Source of the DNA: Variovorax ginsengisoli
GTDB lineage: Bacteria; Pseudomonadota; Gammaproteobacteria; Burkholderiales; Burkholderiaceae_C
Assembly (NCBI RefSeq): GCF_030486595.1
Contig: NZ_JAUJZH010000001.1
Coordinates: 62,001 to 126,000 of the forward strand
DNA: 64,000 nt
Direction: 5' to 3'
Made by a program: the position numbers and the translations under genes. Below the pieces are notes generated by a model, which saw only the letters and a program-made list of their open reading frames with translations, did not search any database and was not told where the DNA came from. This document shows, piece by piece, positions 8,085-18,760 of this stretch. Each line of letters begins with the position of its first letter. Within the stretch, counting starts at the first letter, position 1.

Positions 8085-9413
8085 TCAGACCTTGTAGTAG
8101 CGCTCGGCGCGTTTCTGGGCACGCTCTGCCGCTTCCTTCGGCGACTTCGACCCGCTGGCCGCCTCGGCCACCATGTTCGGGATGATGAAGTCGGCCGCCG
8201 CGCCGGCCGATGCGTAGCCCAGCTTGCCCTCGTAGCCGGCGGGCCGCAGGTTCTTGACCGAATCGCGGTAGGGTGTGTTCTTCGGATCGGAGGTCCAGAT
8301 CGGATTGGCCTCGTAGGCCTTCAGCGGCTGCGCCACGTAGCCGCCTGCGCCCTGCAGCCAGTCGTCGAACTGCGGCCGCTCCATCATGAAGCGCAGGAAC
8401 TCCTTCGAGGCCTGCGGGTACTTGGTGTACTTCATGATCATCTGGTTGAAGAACAGGTGCGACTCGGTCGGCACCCCCACCGGCCCGACCGGGAACACCG
8501 CGTGGTTGATGTCCGACGCCATCTCCTTGACCTTCGGATCGGGTGAGTTCTTGGCCGCGTAGTAGATCGAGATGCCGTTGTTCGTGACGCTGATCTGGCC
8601 GTCGAGAAAGGCCTTGTTGTTGTTCGGATCGAGCCACGACAGGGTGCCCGGGATGAAGTTGGCGTAGAGCTCCTTGGCATACTCCAGCGCCTTCAGCGTC
8701 TCGGGGCTGTCGAGGACCACCTTGTTGTTCTTGTCGACCAGCTTGCCGCCGAAAGACCAGATCAGCCAGTTGGTCCAGGTGCTGTCGCCGGTCGCGTTGC
8801 CCAGCGCCATGCCGCCCGGCGTGCCCTTCTCCTTCAGCGCCTTGTAGAGCTTGAGGAAGTCCTCGTTGTTGGTCGGGAACTTGTCGAAGCCGGCCGCCTT
8901 GACCATGCTCTCGCGGTAGACGATGAGCGAGCCCGAGGCCCCGAGCGGCAGCCCGATCCACTTCTTGCCGTCGGGCCGCATGAAGAGCTCGCCCGCGGGG
9001 TACCAGCCGCCGTATTTCTTGCCCAGGTATTCCGCCAGGTCGGTGACGTCGAGCAGCTTGTCCGGATAGAGGTTGGCGTCGTCGTTGGTCGACAGGATGA
9101 TGTCCGGCCCGGCGCCGGTGTTGGCCGCCACCGCAGCCTTGGGCCGCACGTCTTCCCAGCCCTCGTTGTCGACCCGCACCTCGATGCCGGTGGCCTCGCT
9201 GAAGCGCTTGACGTTGGCCATGTAGGCGTCGATGTCTCCCTGCACGAAGCGGCTCCAGCGCAGCACCCGCAGCTTGGCGCCCTTCTCGGGCTTGAAGGCC
9301 AGGGTCTGCGCATTCGCGAGCGACGAGAAGATCGCGGTGCCGACGCCGAGCGAGGCTGCGGCCGCGAGGCCGGCCGAACTCTTCAGAATCTTGCGGCGAT
9401 TGAAATCACTCAT
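8085..9413 (-). CDS. Sugar ABC transporter substrate-binding protein
   Basis: 442 residues. The N-terminus 'MSDFNRRKILKSSAGLAAAASLG' has a twin-arginine-like (RRKIL) export signal ending near 'ANAQT', so the protein is periplasmic. The mature part is a family 1 solute-binding protein: 'LRVLRWSRFVQGDIDAYMAN', 'FSEATGIEVRVDNEGWEDV', 'GAGPDIILSTNDDANLYPDK'. It delivers the sugar to the two permeases encoded immediately downstream. The Tat-type leader is less common than a Sec leader for this family. The bound sugar cannot be named from sequence. Confidence 0.92.
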   Translation of the reverse strand: MSDFNRRKILKSSAGLAAAASLGVGTAIFSSLANAQTLAFKPEKGAKLRVLRWSRFVQGDIDAYMANVKRFSEATGIEVRVDNEGWEDVRPKAAVAANTGAGPDIILSTNDDANLYPDKLLDVTDLAEYLGKKYGGWYPAGELFMRPDGKKWIGLPLGASGSLIVYRESMVKAAGFDKFPTNNEDFLKLYKALKEKGTPGGMALGNATGDSTWTNWLIWSFGGKLVDKNNKVVLDSPETLKALEYAKELYANFIPGTLSWLDPNNNKAFLDGQISVTNNGISIYYAAKNSPDPKVKEMASDINHAVFPVGPVGVPTESHLFFNQMIMKYTKYPQASKEFLRFMMERPQFDDWLQGAGGYVAQPLKAYEANPIWTSDPKNTPYRDSVKNLRPAGYEGKLGYASAGAAADFIIPNMVAEAASGSKSPKEAAERAQKRAERYYKV

Positions 9414-9450
9414 TCATGTCTCCTGTTGTTGAACGGCCGAAAAGGGAAGC

Positions 9451-10524
<1,074 letters not shown>

Positions 10525-10645
10525 GCACTGAAGTCCTGAAAGGTCGCGAGTCGACATCGGGCCATGGAGGACTCCACGCCGCAAGCGCGCAGTATTGACA
10601 TCGCGGACCGGCCGCGCATCAGGGCAAACCGTTAGGCATTAACCC

Positions 10646-11503
10646 GTGCAATATTTGTATGATGACCTGATAACCGCCTTTTCCTCATCCTCCGCCGTGC
10701 GGGTTTCCGCCACTCCCCAACCCCAGCCGCTGGTCGTCGACCGGCTGTCGGACCGGTTGGCGGCGCTGCTGGGCGCGCAGATCGACAGCGGCGCGCTGAA
10801 GGCCGGCGACCGGCTGCCGACCGAGCAGCAGCTGGCCACCGCCCACGGCGTCTCTCGCACCGTGGTGCGCGAGGCGGTCCACCAGCTCAAGTCCAGGGCG
10901 CTGGTGCAGTCGCGCCAGGGCTCCGGCGTGTTCGTCGCGCCGCCGCCGGTGAACCAGGCGCTGGCCTTCGACCCGGCCGTGCTGACCTCGGTGCAGGCCG
11001 TGGTGCACGTGGTCGAGGTGCGCCGCGTGCTCGAAGGCGAGATCGCCGCGCTGGCCGCCGAGCGCGCCACGCGCAGCCAGATCGCGGCACTGCGCCGCGC
11101 CCTCGCGGCCATCGACACCGCGGTGGCCGAGGGCCGCGACGGCGTGGCCGAAGACCTGGCCTTCCACCGCGTGATCGGCGAATCGACCGGCAATCCGCAG
11201 TTCCGGCTGCTGCTCGGCTTCCTCGAACAGTACCTGCGCGAAGGCATGCGCATCACGCGCGGCAACGAGGCCCGGCGGGCCGATTTCATGACCGCGGTCC
11301 AGAGCGAGCACCGCGCCATCTTCGAAGCCATCGCGGCCCACGATCCGGTGGCCGCCCGGCTGCATGCCAACGAACACCTGATCCGTGGCGAGCAGCGGCT
11401 GGTCGAAGGCGGCATCATCGATGGCCGGCGCCGCCAGGCCGCCGCCCGGGTCGCACGCGCCGCGCGCCCGGCGCCCGCACCCGATCGACAAGCAAAGCAC
11501 TGA
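10646..11503 (+). CDS. FadR-type GntR transcriptional regulator of the sugar-acid locus
   Basis: 285 residues if translation begins at GTG 10646; a GTG at 10697 gives a more usual N-terminus and no clear Shine-Dalgarno decides between them. The winged helix is at about residues 30-95 ('[21 protein letters not shown]'), followed by an FCD ligand domain with the metal-ligand pattern Asp...His ('[11 protein letters not shown]', '[13 protein letters not shown]', 'HANEH'). It is divergent from the ABC transporter and 11 bp upstream of the dehydrogenase gene. The sequence ATTTGTATGATGACC at about 10652-10666 could be an operator; if it is, the downstream start is the real one. It likely represses both units until a sugar acid binds. 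Confidence 0.88.
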   Translation: MQYLYDDLITAFSSSSAVRVSATPQPQPLVVDRLSDRLAALLGAQIDSGALKAGDRLPTEQQLATAHGVSRTVVREAVHQLKSRALVQSRQGSGVFVAPPPVNQALAFDPAVLTSVQAVVHVVEVRRVLEGEIAALAAERATRSQIAALRRALAAIDTAVAEGRDGVAEDLAFHRVIGESTGNPQFRLLLGFLEQYLREGMRITRGNEARRADFMTAVQSEHRAIFEAIAAHDPVAARLHANEHLIRGEQRLVEGGIIDGRRRQAAARVARAARPAPAPDRQAKH

Positions 11504-11514
11504 AGGAGACCGAA

Positions 11515-12531
11515 ATGAAACTGATGATCACCGGCGGCGGGGGCTTCGTGGGGGCCCGGCTCGCCCGCGCCCTGCTCGCCCGCGGCACCCTGGACGGCCA
11601 GCGCATCGAGCGCATGGTCCTGACCGACATCGCGCCCCCGCCTGCCGACCTGCTCGCCGACGCCCGGGTCGAGGCCCGCACCGGCCCGCTGCTGACCCAC
11701 ACCGAGGCGCTGCGCGAGGAGCCCTTCGACGGCATCTTCCACCTGGCCTCGGCCGTGTCGGGCGAATGCGAGCTCGACTTCGACCTCGGCCTGCGCTCCA
11801 ATCTGGACAGCACCCGGGCCCTGCTCGATGCGCTGCGGGCCCACGTCAACGGCGGGGGCAAGGTCGCGCGGCTGGTGTTCTCGAGTTCGGTGGCGGTGTT
11901 CGGGCCCGACCCGGCGGTGCCCCTGCCCAAGCTCGTGGCCGACGACACGCTGCCGGCGCCGCAGACCTCCTACGGCACCCAGAAGCTGATCTGCGAGCAC
12001 CTCGTGGCCGACTACACCCGCAAGGGCTACGTCGACGGCCGCGCGGCGCGCCTCATGACCGTCACCGTGCGGCCCGGCCGGCCCAACGGCGCCGCCTCCT
12101 CGTTCTTCAGCGGCATCATCCGCGAGCCGCTGGCGGGGGTCGAAGCCATCTGCCCGGTCTCGCCCGAGGTGTCGCATCCCATGTCCTCGCCGACCCGCAC
12201 CGTCGACGGCCTGATCGCGGTCTACGAAGCCACGCGCGAGGCTTTCTGCGGCCGTACGGCGCTCAACCTGCCGGCACTCAACGTGCGCGTGGCCGACATG
12301 CTCGACGCCCTCGAGGCGGTGGCCGGCCCGAAGGTCCGCGCGCTGGTGCGCTTCGAGCGCGACGAGCGCATCGCCGGCATCGTGGCCAACTGGCCGGGCG
12401 GCGCCAGCGCCGCACGGGCCGCGCGCCTGGGCCTGCTGCCGCACGAGAACTTTGCCGATATCGTCCGGCAATACATCGACGACTGCGCGGCGCTGCCGAA
12501 CGCAGACCAGACCTTGAAGGGAATGTCCTGA
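11515..12531 (+). CDS. denD: NAD-dependent epimerase/dehydrogenase, D-erythronate dehydrogenase (DenD) like
   Basis: 338 residues. Extended SDR: the nucleotide motif 'TGGGGFVG' is at residues 6-13, and the catalytic pair is Tyr153/Lys157 in 'SYGTQK'. The motifs '[18 protein letters not shown]' and '[22 protein letters not shown]' are characteristic of the DenD group, which oxidises D-erythronate (and related aldonates) with NAD. The start has a good ribosome site (AAGGAG). Its stop overlaps the next ATG by one base (TGATG), so it is co-translated with the dehydratase. Paired here with an IlvD/Edd dehydratase rather than OtnK-type kinase genes, its substrate may differ from erythronate. Confidence 0.82.
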   Translation: MKLMITGGGGFVGARLARALLARGTLDGQRIERMVLTDIAPPPADLLADARVEARTGPLLTHTEALREEPFDGIFHLASAVSGECELDFDLGLRSNLDSTRALLDALRAHVNGGGKVARLVFSSSVAVFGPDPAVPLPKLVADDTLPAPQTSYGTQKLICEHLVADYTRKGYVDGRAARLMTVTVRPGRPNGAASSFFSGIIREPLAGVEAICPVSPEVSHPMSSPTRTVDGLIAVYEATREAFCGRTALNLPALNVRVADMLDALEAVAGPKVRALVRFERDERIAGIVANWPGGASAARAARLGLLPHENFADIVRQYIDDCAALPNADQTLKGMS

Positions 12532-14354
12532 TGAAAAGCCCCACGAAGAAAAAGACCCCGGCCACCAAGCCGAAGCCCCTCGCGCTGCGCTCGCAGGCTT
12601 GGTTCGACAACCCGGCCAACGCCGACATGACGGCGCTCTATCTCGAGCGCACCATGAACTTCGGGCTCGGCTTCGACGAGCTGCAGTCGGGCCGGCCGAT
12701 CATCGGCATCGCCCAGACCGGCTCCGACATCGCGCCCTGCAACCGCCACCACCTCGTGCTGGCCGAACGCACGCGCGAAGGCATCCGCGACGCCGGCGGC
12801 ATCGCCTTCGAGTTCCCGATCCACCCGATCCAGGAGACCTGCAAACGGCCGACCGCGGCGCTCGACCGCAACCTGCAATACCTGTCGCTGGTCGAGGTGC
12901 TCTACGGCTATCCGATCGACGGCGTGGTGCTCACCACCGGCTGCGACAAGACCACCCCGGCCCAGCTGATGGCGGCCGCCACGGTCGACATCCCTGCGAT
13001 CGCGCTCAACTCGGGGCCGATGCTCAACGGCTGGTACAAGGGCGACCGCACCGGTTCGGGCACCATCGTCTGGCGCGCGCGCGAGATGATGGCGGCCGGC
13101 GAGATCGGCTACCAGGAGTTCCTCAAGCTGGTCGCGTCATCGGCGCCCTCGACCGGGCACTGCAACACGATGGGCACGGCGTCGACCATGAACTCGCTGG
13201 CCGAGGCGCTCGGCATGACGCTGCCCGGCAGCGCCGCGATTCCCGCGCCCTACCGCGACCGCCAGGAGATGGCCTACATGACCGGCAAGCGCATCGTCGA
13301 GATGGTGCGCGAGAACCTGAAGCCCTCCGACATCATGACCCGCGAGGCCTTCGAGAACGCGATCGTGGTCAACTCCGCGCTCGGCGGCTCGACCAACGCG
13401 CCGGTGCACCTGGTCGCGATCGCGCGCCACATCGGCGTTGAACTCACGCCCGACGACTGGGAGAAGATCGGCTACAAGATCCCGCTGATCGTCAACCTGC
13501 AGCCCGCCGGCGAGTACCTCGGCGAGGACTACTACCGCGCCGGCGGCGTGCCCGCGGTGGTCGCCGAGCTGATCGCCAAGGGCAAGATCAAGCCGGCCCT
13601 CACGGCCAACGGCAAGACGCTGATCGAGAACTGCGAGGGCAAGTTCACCAGCGACCGCGCCGTGATCTGGCCCTATGCCAAGCCGATGAAGAAGAACGCC
13701 GGCTTCCTGAACCTCAAGGGCAACCTGTTCGACTCGGCGATCATGAAGACCAGCGTGATCACGCCCGAATTCCACGACCGCTACCTCGAGGACCCGAAGG
13801 ACCCGATGGCCTTCGAGGGCACGGCCGTGGTCTTCGACGGCCCGGAGGACTACCACCACCGCATCGACGATCCGAAAATGAAGATCGGCCCGCACAGCGT
13901 GCTGTTCATGCGCGGCGTCGGCCCGGTCGGCTATCCCGGCGCGGCCGAGGTGGTCAACATGCGGGCACCGTCCTACCTGATCAAGAAGGGCATCACCGCC
14001 CTGCCCTGCATCGGCGACGGCCGGCAGTCCGGCACCTCCGGCTCGCCGTCGATCCTCAACGCCTCGCCCGAGGCCGCGACCGGCGGCGGACTGGCGCTGG
14101 TGCGCACCGGCGACCGCGTGCGCATCGACCTCAAGAAGCGCACCGCCAACATGCTGGTGTCCGACGAGGAACTCGACCGTAGGCGCGCCGAACTGGCCGC
14201 TGCCGGCGGCTACCCCTTCCCGCCGAGCCAGACGCCCTGGCAGGAGATCCAGCGCGGCATCGTCGACGAGCTGTCGCAGGGCATGGTGCTGAAGCCGGCC
14301 GTGAAGTATCAGAAGATCCACGCCACGTTCGGCATCCCTAGAGATAATCATTGA
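12531..14354 (+). CDS. IlvD/Edd family sugar-acid dehydratase (pentonate dehydratase-like)
   Basis: 607 residues. The three iron-sulphur ligand cysteines of the family are in place: Cys70 ('DIAPCNRHH'), Cys138 ('[10 protein letters not shown]') and Cys211 ('[13 protein letters not shown]'), the last being diagnostic. The C-terminal '[22 protein letters not shown]' is the substrate-binding end. The 'IAPCNRHH' and 'TGHCNTMG' versions place it with L-arabinonate/D-xylonate dehydratases rather than with IlvD of valine synthesis. It would remove water from an aldonate to give a 2-keto-3-deoxy acid. It is co-translated with the DenD-like gene. A Lys-rich 15-residue leader ([14 protein letters not shown]) is unusual. 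Confidence 0.9.
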   Translation: MKSPTKKKTPATKPKPLALRSQAWFDNPANADMTALYLERTMNFGLGFDELQSGRPIIGIAQTGSDIAPCNRHHLVLAERTREGIRDAGGIAFEFPIHPIQETCKRPTAALDRNLQYLSLVEVLYGYPIDGVVLTTGCDKTTPAQLMAAATVDIPAIALNSGPMLNGWYKGDRTGSGTIVWRAREMMAAGEIGYQEFLKLVASSAPSTGHCNTMGTASTMNSLAEALGMTLPGSAAIPAPYRDRQEMAYMTGKRIVEMVRENLKPSDIMTREAFENAIVVNSALGGSTNAPVHLVAIARHIGVELTPDDWEKIGYKIPLIVNLQPAGEYLGEDYYRAGGVPAVVAELIAKGKIKPALTANGKTLIENCEGKFTSDRAVIWPYAKPMKKNAGFLNLKGNLFDSAIMKTSVITPEFHDRYLEDPKDPMAFEGTAVVFDGPEDYHHRIDDPKMKIGPHSVLFMRGVGPVGYPGAAEVVNMRAPSYLIKKGITALPCIGDGRQSGTSGSPSILNASPEAATGGGLALVRTGDRVRIDLKKRTANMLVSDEELDRRRAELAAAGGYPFPPSQTPWQEIQRGIVDELSQGMVLKPAVKYQKIHATFGIPRDNH

Positions 14355-14408
14355 CCTCCCCCAGGTTGCCCGCACTTCGTGTCGGGCGCCCACCCCCTCG
14401 CCGGGGGC

Positions 14409-14445
14409 AATACCAGCGGCCCGGCAAAGCCGGTTCCGCGGTATT
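14409..14445. terminator. Bulged hairpin between convergent genes
   Basis: AATACC...GCGG...CCGGC pairs with GCCGG...CCGC...GGTATT around an AAA loop, with small bulges. It sits between the dehydratase stop (14354, plus) and the DUF4136 gene stop (14466, minus), where a bidirectional terminator is expected. There is no clear run of T on either side, so termination is inferred from position. Confidence 0.4.
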
Positions 14446-14465
14446 CCTGGAAGGGAACCCGCCGC

Positions 14466-15005
14466 TTACTTCGAGGCGGACGGGAATCCGGTGAACATCT
14501 TGTCTAGGGCAGCCTGCAAGAGCGCATTCATCTTCGCCGGGTCGTCGTGCAAGGTGCCGCTCGCGGTGCCGCGCCACGCCGAGCGCTTGCTCTGCGCATT
14601 GACCATCTCGACCACCAGCGTGCCGACTTCGTAGGTGTCGGTGGGTGCTGCCGTGTTGGGTGCCGGCGGCCCGAAGCCGCCCCAGCCCACGTAGCCCACG
14701 CGGTTGTAGTAGGCGCCCTGGCTTTCCTTCTCGGACGACGACACGTGCGCCGACACATGGATGTAGCCATTCGGCGCCAGCTTCCAGCCCTTGGCCTGCA
14801 GCCTCGAATCGATGCCGTCGACGATGCGCTGCTGCATCAGCGGCGTTCCGCCGTCGGGCCGGGCCACCCAGCTGTAGGTGCGCACGCGCGAGAAATCGGC
14901 GCCCGGATCGACGTCGATCCTGACCGTCGGCCCGCCGACGCTCGCGCAGGCCGAGATCAGCAGCGGAAGGGCCAGTGCGGCCAGGGCAGCGAAGCGTCTG
15001 TTCAT
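14466..15005 (-). CDS. DUF4136 lipoprotein
   Basis: 179 residues from the ATG at 15005. The leader ends in a lipobox-like 'LLISACAS', so Cys of 'SAC' is the probable lipidated residue. The mature protein shows the DUF4136 pattern: 'RIDVDPGADFSRVRTYSWV', 'IVDGIDSRLQAKGW', and 'VGTLVVEMVNAQSKRSAWRGTASG' near the end. Members are outer-membrane or periplasmic lipoproteins of unknown function. It ends convergently with the dehydratase gene and begins 40 bp from the stop of the ketoacyl synthase gene, so it could be the tail of that operon. Confidence 0.85.
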   Translation of the reverse strand: MNRRFAALAALALPLLISACASVGGPTVRIDVDPGADFSRVRTYSWVARPDGGTPLMQQRIVDGIDSRLQAKGWKLAPNGYIHVSAHVSSSEKESQGAYYNRVGYVGWGGFGPPAPNTAAPTDTYEVGTLVVEMVNAQSKRSAWRGTASGTLHDDPAKMNALLQAALDKMFTGFPSASK

Positions 15006-15045
15006 GTCGTCCAATCCCAAGCGATGTGAAAAAGCAGTTTAGCCA

Positions 15046-16248
15046 TCAGCCGCGGCAGAACAGGAGCACCGAATTCGTGCCGCCGAAGGCGAATGAATTG
15101 CTGATGGCGGCGTGCAGGTCGGGCGCCTCGGTGTCGCCGGGCGCCACCAGGTTCAAAGCGCAGGCCGGATCGCCTGCGGCGCCGTGCATGTTCGGCGGCA
15201 GCGCGCGCCGATGCAGCGCCAGCACCGTGGCCACGGCCTCCAGCGCGCCGGCGGCACCGAGCAGGTGCCCATGCAGCGCCTTGGTGGAACTCACGCGCAG
15301 GCGGTCGAGGTCGTCGCCCCAGACTTCGGCCAGGGCTTCGCGCTCCACCACGTCGCCGATGCGGGTGGCGGTTCCATGGGCATTGCAGTAGCCGACGTCG
15401 CGGGGCTGCAGGCCGGCCAGGCGCAGTGCCTGGCGCAGCGCGCGCGCCTGGCCGGGGGCGTCCGGCTTGGTCAGGTGCGTGGCGTCGCAGCTGAGGCCCC
15501 AGCCCGCCAGCCGGGCATAGGTCCGTGCGCCGCGCCGCCGCGCCCGCTCGGCCGATTCGAGCACCAGGAAGGCGGCGCCCTCGCCGAGCGCGAAGCCGCT
15601 GCGATCGCTGGCGAAGGGCCGCACCGCGCGCGCCTCTTCGCCGGGCTTGACGCTGGCCAGGGTCTGCATCGCCTGCCAGGCGAGCACGACGCCGGGCACG
15701 ATCAGCGCCTCGCTGCCGCCGGCGATCGCGACGTCGACATCGCCGCGCTGCACCGCCTTGGCCGCCTCGGCGATCGCCACCGAGGACGAGGCGCAGGCCA
15801 CCGAGTAGGTCAGCACCGGGCCCTGCACGCCCTGGCGCATCGCCACGTGCGAGGCCGGCGCGTTGGGCATGAAGGCCGGGATGGTCAAGGGCGGCACGCG
15901 CCCGCCACCACGGTAGGCGGCCTCGAGCGCCGCGGCACCGCCCATGCCGCAGCCGGCGAACACGCCGATGCGCTCGGGATCGAGCGCGCCGACCGCGCCG
16001 GCATCCCGCACGGCCAGGTCGGCCGCGGCCACGGCGAGCTGGCTCACGCGGTCGACGCCTGCGAGCTGCAGCTTGGTGAACCAGCGCGATTCGTCGAAGG
16101 CGGCCCGGGCCGCGACCGCCGGCTTGGGCAGTTCCGAAAAGACCGGTTCGAGCGCCGAATCGCCGCGCAGCAGGGCATCGAACAGGTTGCCGGGATCGTC
16201 GCCGTGGGGAGCCACGACCCCCAGGCCGGTGACGGCGACTGCGTTCAC
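15046..16248 (-). CDS. Beta-ketoacyl-ACP synthase (KAS II-like)
   Basis: 400 residues, full thiolase fold. The catalytic triad is Cys152 ('VACASSSVA'), His292 ('NAHGTAT') and His327 ('TKALHGHLLGAAGALE'). It condenses an acyl group with a malonyl-ACP unit. The gene starts inside the stop of a dedicated acyl carrier protein gene (ATGA overlap), and a PAP2 membrane phosphatase lies just upstream. That context differs from housekeeping fabF, which sits with acpP/fabG, so this is a specialised synthase for a side chain, storage or envelope lipid. The product is unknown. Confidence 0.92.
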   Translation of the reverse strand: MNAVAVTGLGVVAPHGDDPGNLFDALLRGDSALEPVFSELPKPAVAARAAFDESRWFTKLQLAGVDRVSQLAVAAADLAVRDAGAVGALDPERIGVFAGCGMGGAAALEAAYRGGGRVPPLTIPAFMPNAPASHVAMRQGVQGPVLTYSVACASSSVAIAEAAKAVQRGDVDVAIAGGSEALIVPGVVLAWQAMQTLASVKPGEEARAVRPFASDRSGFALGEGAAFLVLESAERARRRGARTYARLAGWGLSCDATHLTKPDAPGQARALRQALRLAGLQPRDVGYCNAHGTATRIGDVVEREALAEVWGDDLDRLRVSSTKALHGHLLGAAGALEAVATVLALHRRALPPNMHGAAGDPACALNLVAPGDTEAPDLHAAISNSFAFGGTNSVLLFCRG

Positions 16249-16484
16249 GCGGTCTGCTTCGCCCTGACCTTGTCGACCACCGCGGCCAGTTGGGCCAGCG
16301 TGTCGATGTTCGGGTCGTCGTCGGGCATCGAGATGCCGAAATGGTCCTCGATCGCGAACACGAACTCAACCAGCGCCAGCGAATCGAAACCCTTCTCTCG
16401 CATCGAGGCCTCCGGGTCCAGCGCGGACGCCTCGATGCCGTACTTCTCGTGGATCAGGTCCTGCAATTCCTTCAGCGAACTCAT
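16245..16484 (-). CDS. Acyl carrier protein
   Basis: 79 residues. The phosphopantetheine attachment site is Ser35 in 'GFDSLALVEFVFAIEDHFGI', with the usual four-helix length. It carries the growing acyl chain for the KAS encoded directly downstream, whose ATG overlaps its stop by 4 bp. It is more divergent than housekeeping AcpP (which has GADSLD), consistent with a dedicated pathway. Confidence 0.93.
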   Translation of the reverse strand: MSSLKELQDLIHEKYGIEASALDPEASMREKGFDSLALVEFVFAIEDHFGISMPDDDPNIDTLAQLAAVVDKVRAKQTA

Positions 16485-16557
16485 CGTGCGGTGTCCGTCG
16501 TCATTTCTGGCCGTCTCCCTGGCAAACGGCGATGTTGTTCAAGTCGGCCCACGAGTC

Positions 16558-17319
16558 TCAGCTCCTCCTGGCTCGTCCGCCGAACCGGCCCGCGGGCAGT
16601 GTCGCCTCATGATATCCGCTCCAAATGGCCGGAATCGCGGCCGGGCGCGGCCGCCAGCGCAGTGACGGCAGCACGAACACGATGCCGAGCACCGCCCCCG
16701 CGACCACGTCGAGCACCACATGCTGCTTGATCGCCACGGTCGACCAGGCGATGGCGGCGAACCACAATCCGTTGACCAACCGCAGGAGCATCGGCGCACC
16801 CGCCTGGCGCAGGATGTGCTCGATCCAGATGGCGGTGTAGATCGCGATGGCCACGTGCATCGACGGGCAGGCATTGCCGGCGGCGTCGACCCCCTGCAAG
16901 ATCGCGAAGCCTGGGAAATCGGTCGGCGGCATCGTGATCGGCGGGATCTGCGTCGGCCAGAAGAAGAAGGCCGCGAGGCCGGTCAGGCACAGTGCTCCAA
17001 CCCAGAGCCCATACACCGCCAGCTCCCTGAACGTGAGCTGCAGGCCGGGCGCGACGCCGACGTACAGCCAGAGCGAGAAATAGGCGACCAGCGCCTGCGG
17101 CTGGAACGGGATCAGGTGGTCGAGTGCGGTCAGCGGCATCACCGCGACCGGACTCGCGGGCTGGCGCAGCAGATGGAAGTAGCCGATGAAGAACAGCCAG
17201 GTGAAGGCCGTGGTGCCGATCACCTTCAGGGCGAAGTGGCGGCGGATACGCAACCAGATCTCGACTTTCCAGCTCTCGAAGGGGCGGGGCGCCGGGCGCA
17301 GGTCGTGGGGTGGATTCAT
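16558..17319 (-). CDS. PAP2 superfamily membrane phosphatase
   Basis: 253 residues from ATG 17319. There are about six membrane segments. The PAP2 catalytic motifs are 'CPSMHVA' (PSxH) and 'KQHVVLDVVAG' (HxxxD), while the first motif KxxxxxxRP is not clear. This is the pattern of the PAP2_3/Aur1-like branch. It would hydrolyse or transfer a phosphate ester of a lipid at the inner membrane. It is 73 bp upstream of the ACP gene on the same strand, which suggests that acyl chains made by KAS/ACP end up in a lipid. A strong hairpin lies directly upstream of the start codon. Confidence 0.85.
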   Translation of the reverse strand: MNPPHDLRPAPRPFESWKVEIWLRIRRHFALKVIGTTAFTWLFFIGYFHLLRQPASPVAVMPLTALDHLIPFQPQALVAYFSLWLYVGVAPGLQLTFRELAVYGLWVGALCLTGLAAFFFWPTQIPPITMPPTDFPGFAILQGVDAAGNACPSMHVAIAIYTAIWIEHILRQAGAPMLLRLVNGLWFAAIAWSTVAIKQHVVLDVVAGAVLGIVFVLPSLRWRPRPAAIPAIWSGYHEATLPAGRFGGRARRS

Positions 17320-17325
17320 GAGGCT

Positions 17326-17363
17326 CGGCGTTGTCGCTGATTCTCGCATCAGCGACAACGCCG
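17326..17363. promoter_or_regulatory. Perfect 16-bp hairpin in the PAP2 leader
   Basis: Arms 17326-17341 and 17348-17363 are exact reverse complements (CGGCGTTGTCGCTGAT / ATCAGCGACAACGCCG) around a 6-base loop. It sits 7 bp upstream of the PAP2 start codon and 36 bp beyond the glycerate kinase stop. No T-run follows on either strand. It could be a terminator for the kinase transcript, a translation-blocking leader hairpin, or a protein-binding site. Confidence 0.65.
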
Positions 17364-17398
17364 GGCGTGTCAGTCGCAACCTAAGGCATGAACACGCC

Positions 17399-18733
17399 CT
17401 ACAGGATCAGCAGGGCCCGGAAATCGTTGACGTTGGTATGGGTCGGCCCGGTCACCAGCAGGTCCCCGATGGCGTCGAAGTAGCCGTAGGCGTCGTTGCG
17501 GTCGAGGTGGTCGGCCAGCTTGACGCCCGCCGCCTCGGCCCGGCGCAGCGTGTCGGGCGTGACGATGGCGCCGGCGTTGTCCTCGACGCCGTCGATGCCG
17601 TCGGTGTCGGCGGCCAGCGCCCAGATGCCCTCGCGGCCGGCCAGCGCGCCCGCCAGACCCATGCAGAATTCGCCCGCCCGGCCTCCGCGGCCCTTGGCCT
17701 TCCCGGGTTGCCGCGGCCGGATCGTGACCGTGGTCTCGCCGCCCGACAGGATCACGCAGGGCTTGGCGAAGGGCGCGCCACGCAGCGACACCGACCGCGC
17801 CAGCGCGCCGTGCACCTTGCCGACCTCGCGCGATTCGCCTTCGATCTCGTCGCTCAGGACATGGGCCTCGATGCCGGCCGCGCGCGCTGCCGCCGCGGCC
17901 GCCTCGAGCGATTGCTGCGGGGCCGCGATCACGTGGGTCAGGTGGCCGTTGAACACGGCATCGCCCGGCTTCGGGGTCTCGAGCGCACCGCTTTCGAGCC
18001 GGGCCCGCACCGCCGCGGGCACCTCGATCCGGTAGCGGTCGAGGATCGCCAGCGCATCGGCGCAGCGGCTCGCATCGGGCACGGTGGGGCCGCTGGCGAT
18101 CACGGCCGGGTCGTCGCCCGGGACGTCGCTGATGGTCAGGGTCACGACCCTCGCCGGTGCGCAGGCGGCGGCGAGCCGGCCGCCCTTGATGCGCGAGAGG
18201 TGCTTGCGCACGCAGTTCATCTCGCCGATGTGGGCGCCCGACTCGAGCAGCTGGGTGTTGATGCGCTGCTTGTCGGCCAGCGTGAGTCCTTCGGCCGGCA
18301 GGGTCAGCAGCGAGGAGCCGCCGCCCGAGATCAGGCACAGCACCAGGTCATCGGCCGTCAGCCCCTGGGTCAGCGCGAGGATGCGCTGGGCGGCGTCGAG
18401 CCCCGCCTGGTCGGGCACCGGGTGCGCGGCTTCGACCAGTTCGATGCGCGATGCCAGCCCCGCGGGACGCGGTGGAATGTGGCCATAGCGCGTGACCACC
18501 AGCCCGGAGAGCGGAGCGTCCGCCGGCCAGAGCGCCTCGAGCGCCTGGGCCATCGAGCCGCCGGCCTTGCCAGCGCCGAGCACCAGCGTGCGCCCCTTGG
18601 GCGGTGCGGGCAGGCAGGCGCCCATGCTGGCCAGCGGCAGCGCCCGCTCGACCGACACCCGGTAGAGATGTTCGAGAAATTCACGCGGGGCCGAATGCGC
18701 GTCGGGGATCGGCCGGGGGATCGTCGGGGTCAT
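17399..18733 (-). CDS. Glycerate 2-kinase (GckA/TtuD, MOFRL family)
   Basis: 444 residues. N-terminal 'LVLGAGKAGGSMAQALE' and 'LCLISGGGSSLLTLPAEG', central 'TISDVPGDDPAVIASGPT', and C-terminal 'LAADTDGIDG' are hallmark stretches of the type II glycerate kinases. The enzyme phosphorylates D-glycerate to 2-phosphoglycerate. Next to urate and allantoin genes it fits the disposal of glyoxylate released from allantoin through tartronate semialdehyde and glycerate. It is 27 bp downstream of puuD on the same strand, so probably in its operon. Confidence 0.92.
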   Translation of the reverse strand: MTPTIPRPIPDAHSAPREFLEHLYRVSVERALPLASMGACLPAPPKGRTLVLGAGKAGGSMAQALEALWPADAPLSGLVVTRYGHIPPRPAGLASRIELVEAAHPVPDQAGLDAAQRILALTQGLTADDLVLCLISGGGSSLLTLPAEGLTLADKQRINTQLLESGAHIGEMNCVRKHLSRIKGGRLAAACAPARVVTLTISDVPGDDPAVIASGPTVPDASRCADALAILDRYRIEVPAAVRARLESGALETPKPGDAVFNGHLTHVIAAPQQSLEAAAAAARAAGIEAHVLSDEIEGESREVGKVHGALARSVSLRGAPFAKPCVILSGGETTVTIRPRQPGKAKGRGGRAGEFCMGLAGALAGREGIWALAADTDGIDGVEDNAGAIVTPDTLRRAEAAGVKLADHLDRNDAYGYFDAIGDLLVTGPTHTNVNDFRALLIL

Positions 18734-18760
18734 GGTCTTGCTTGTCTCCTGCGCAAGATG

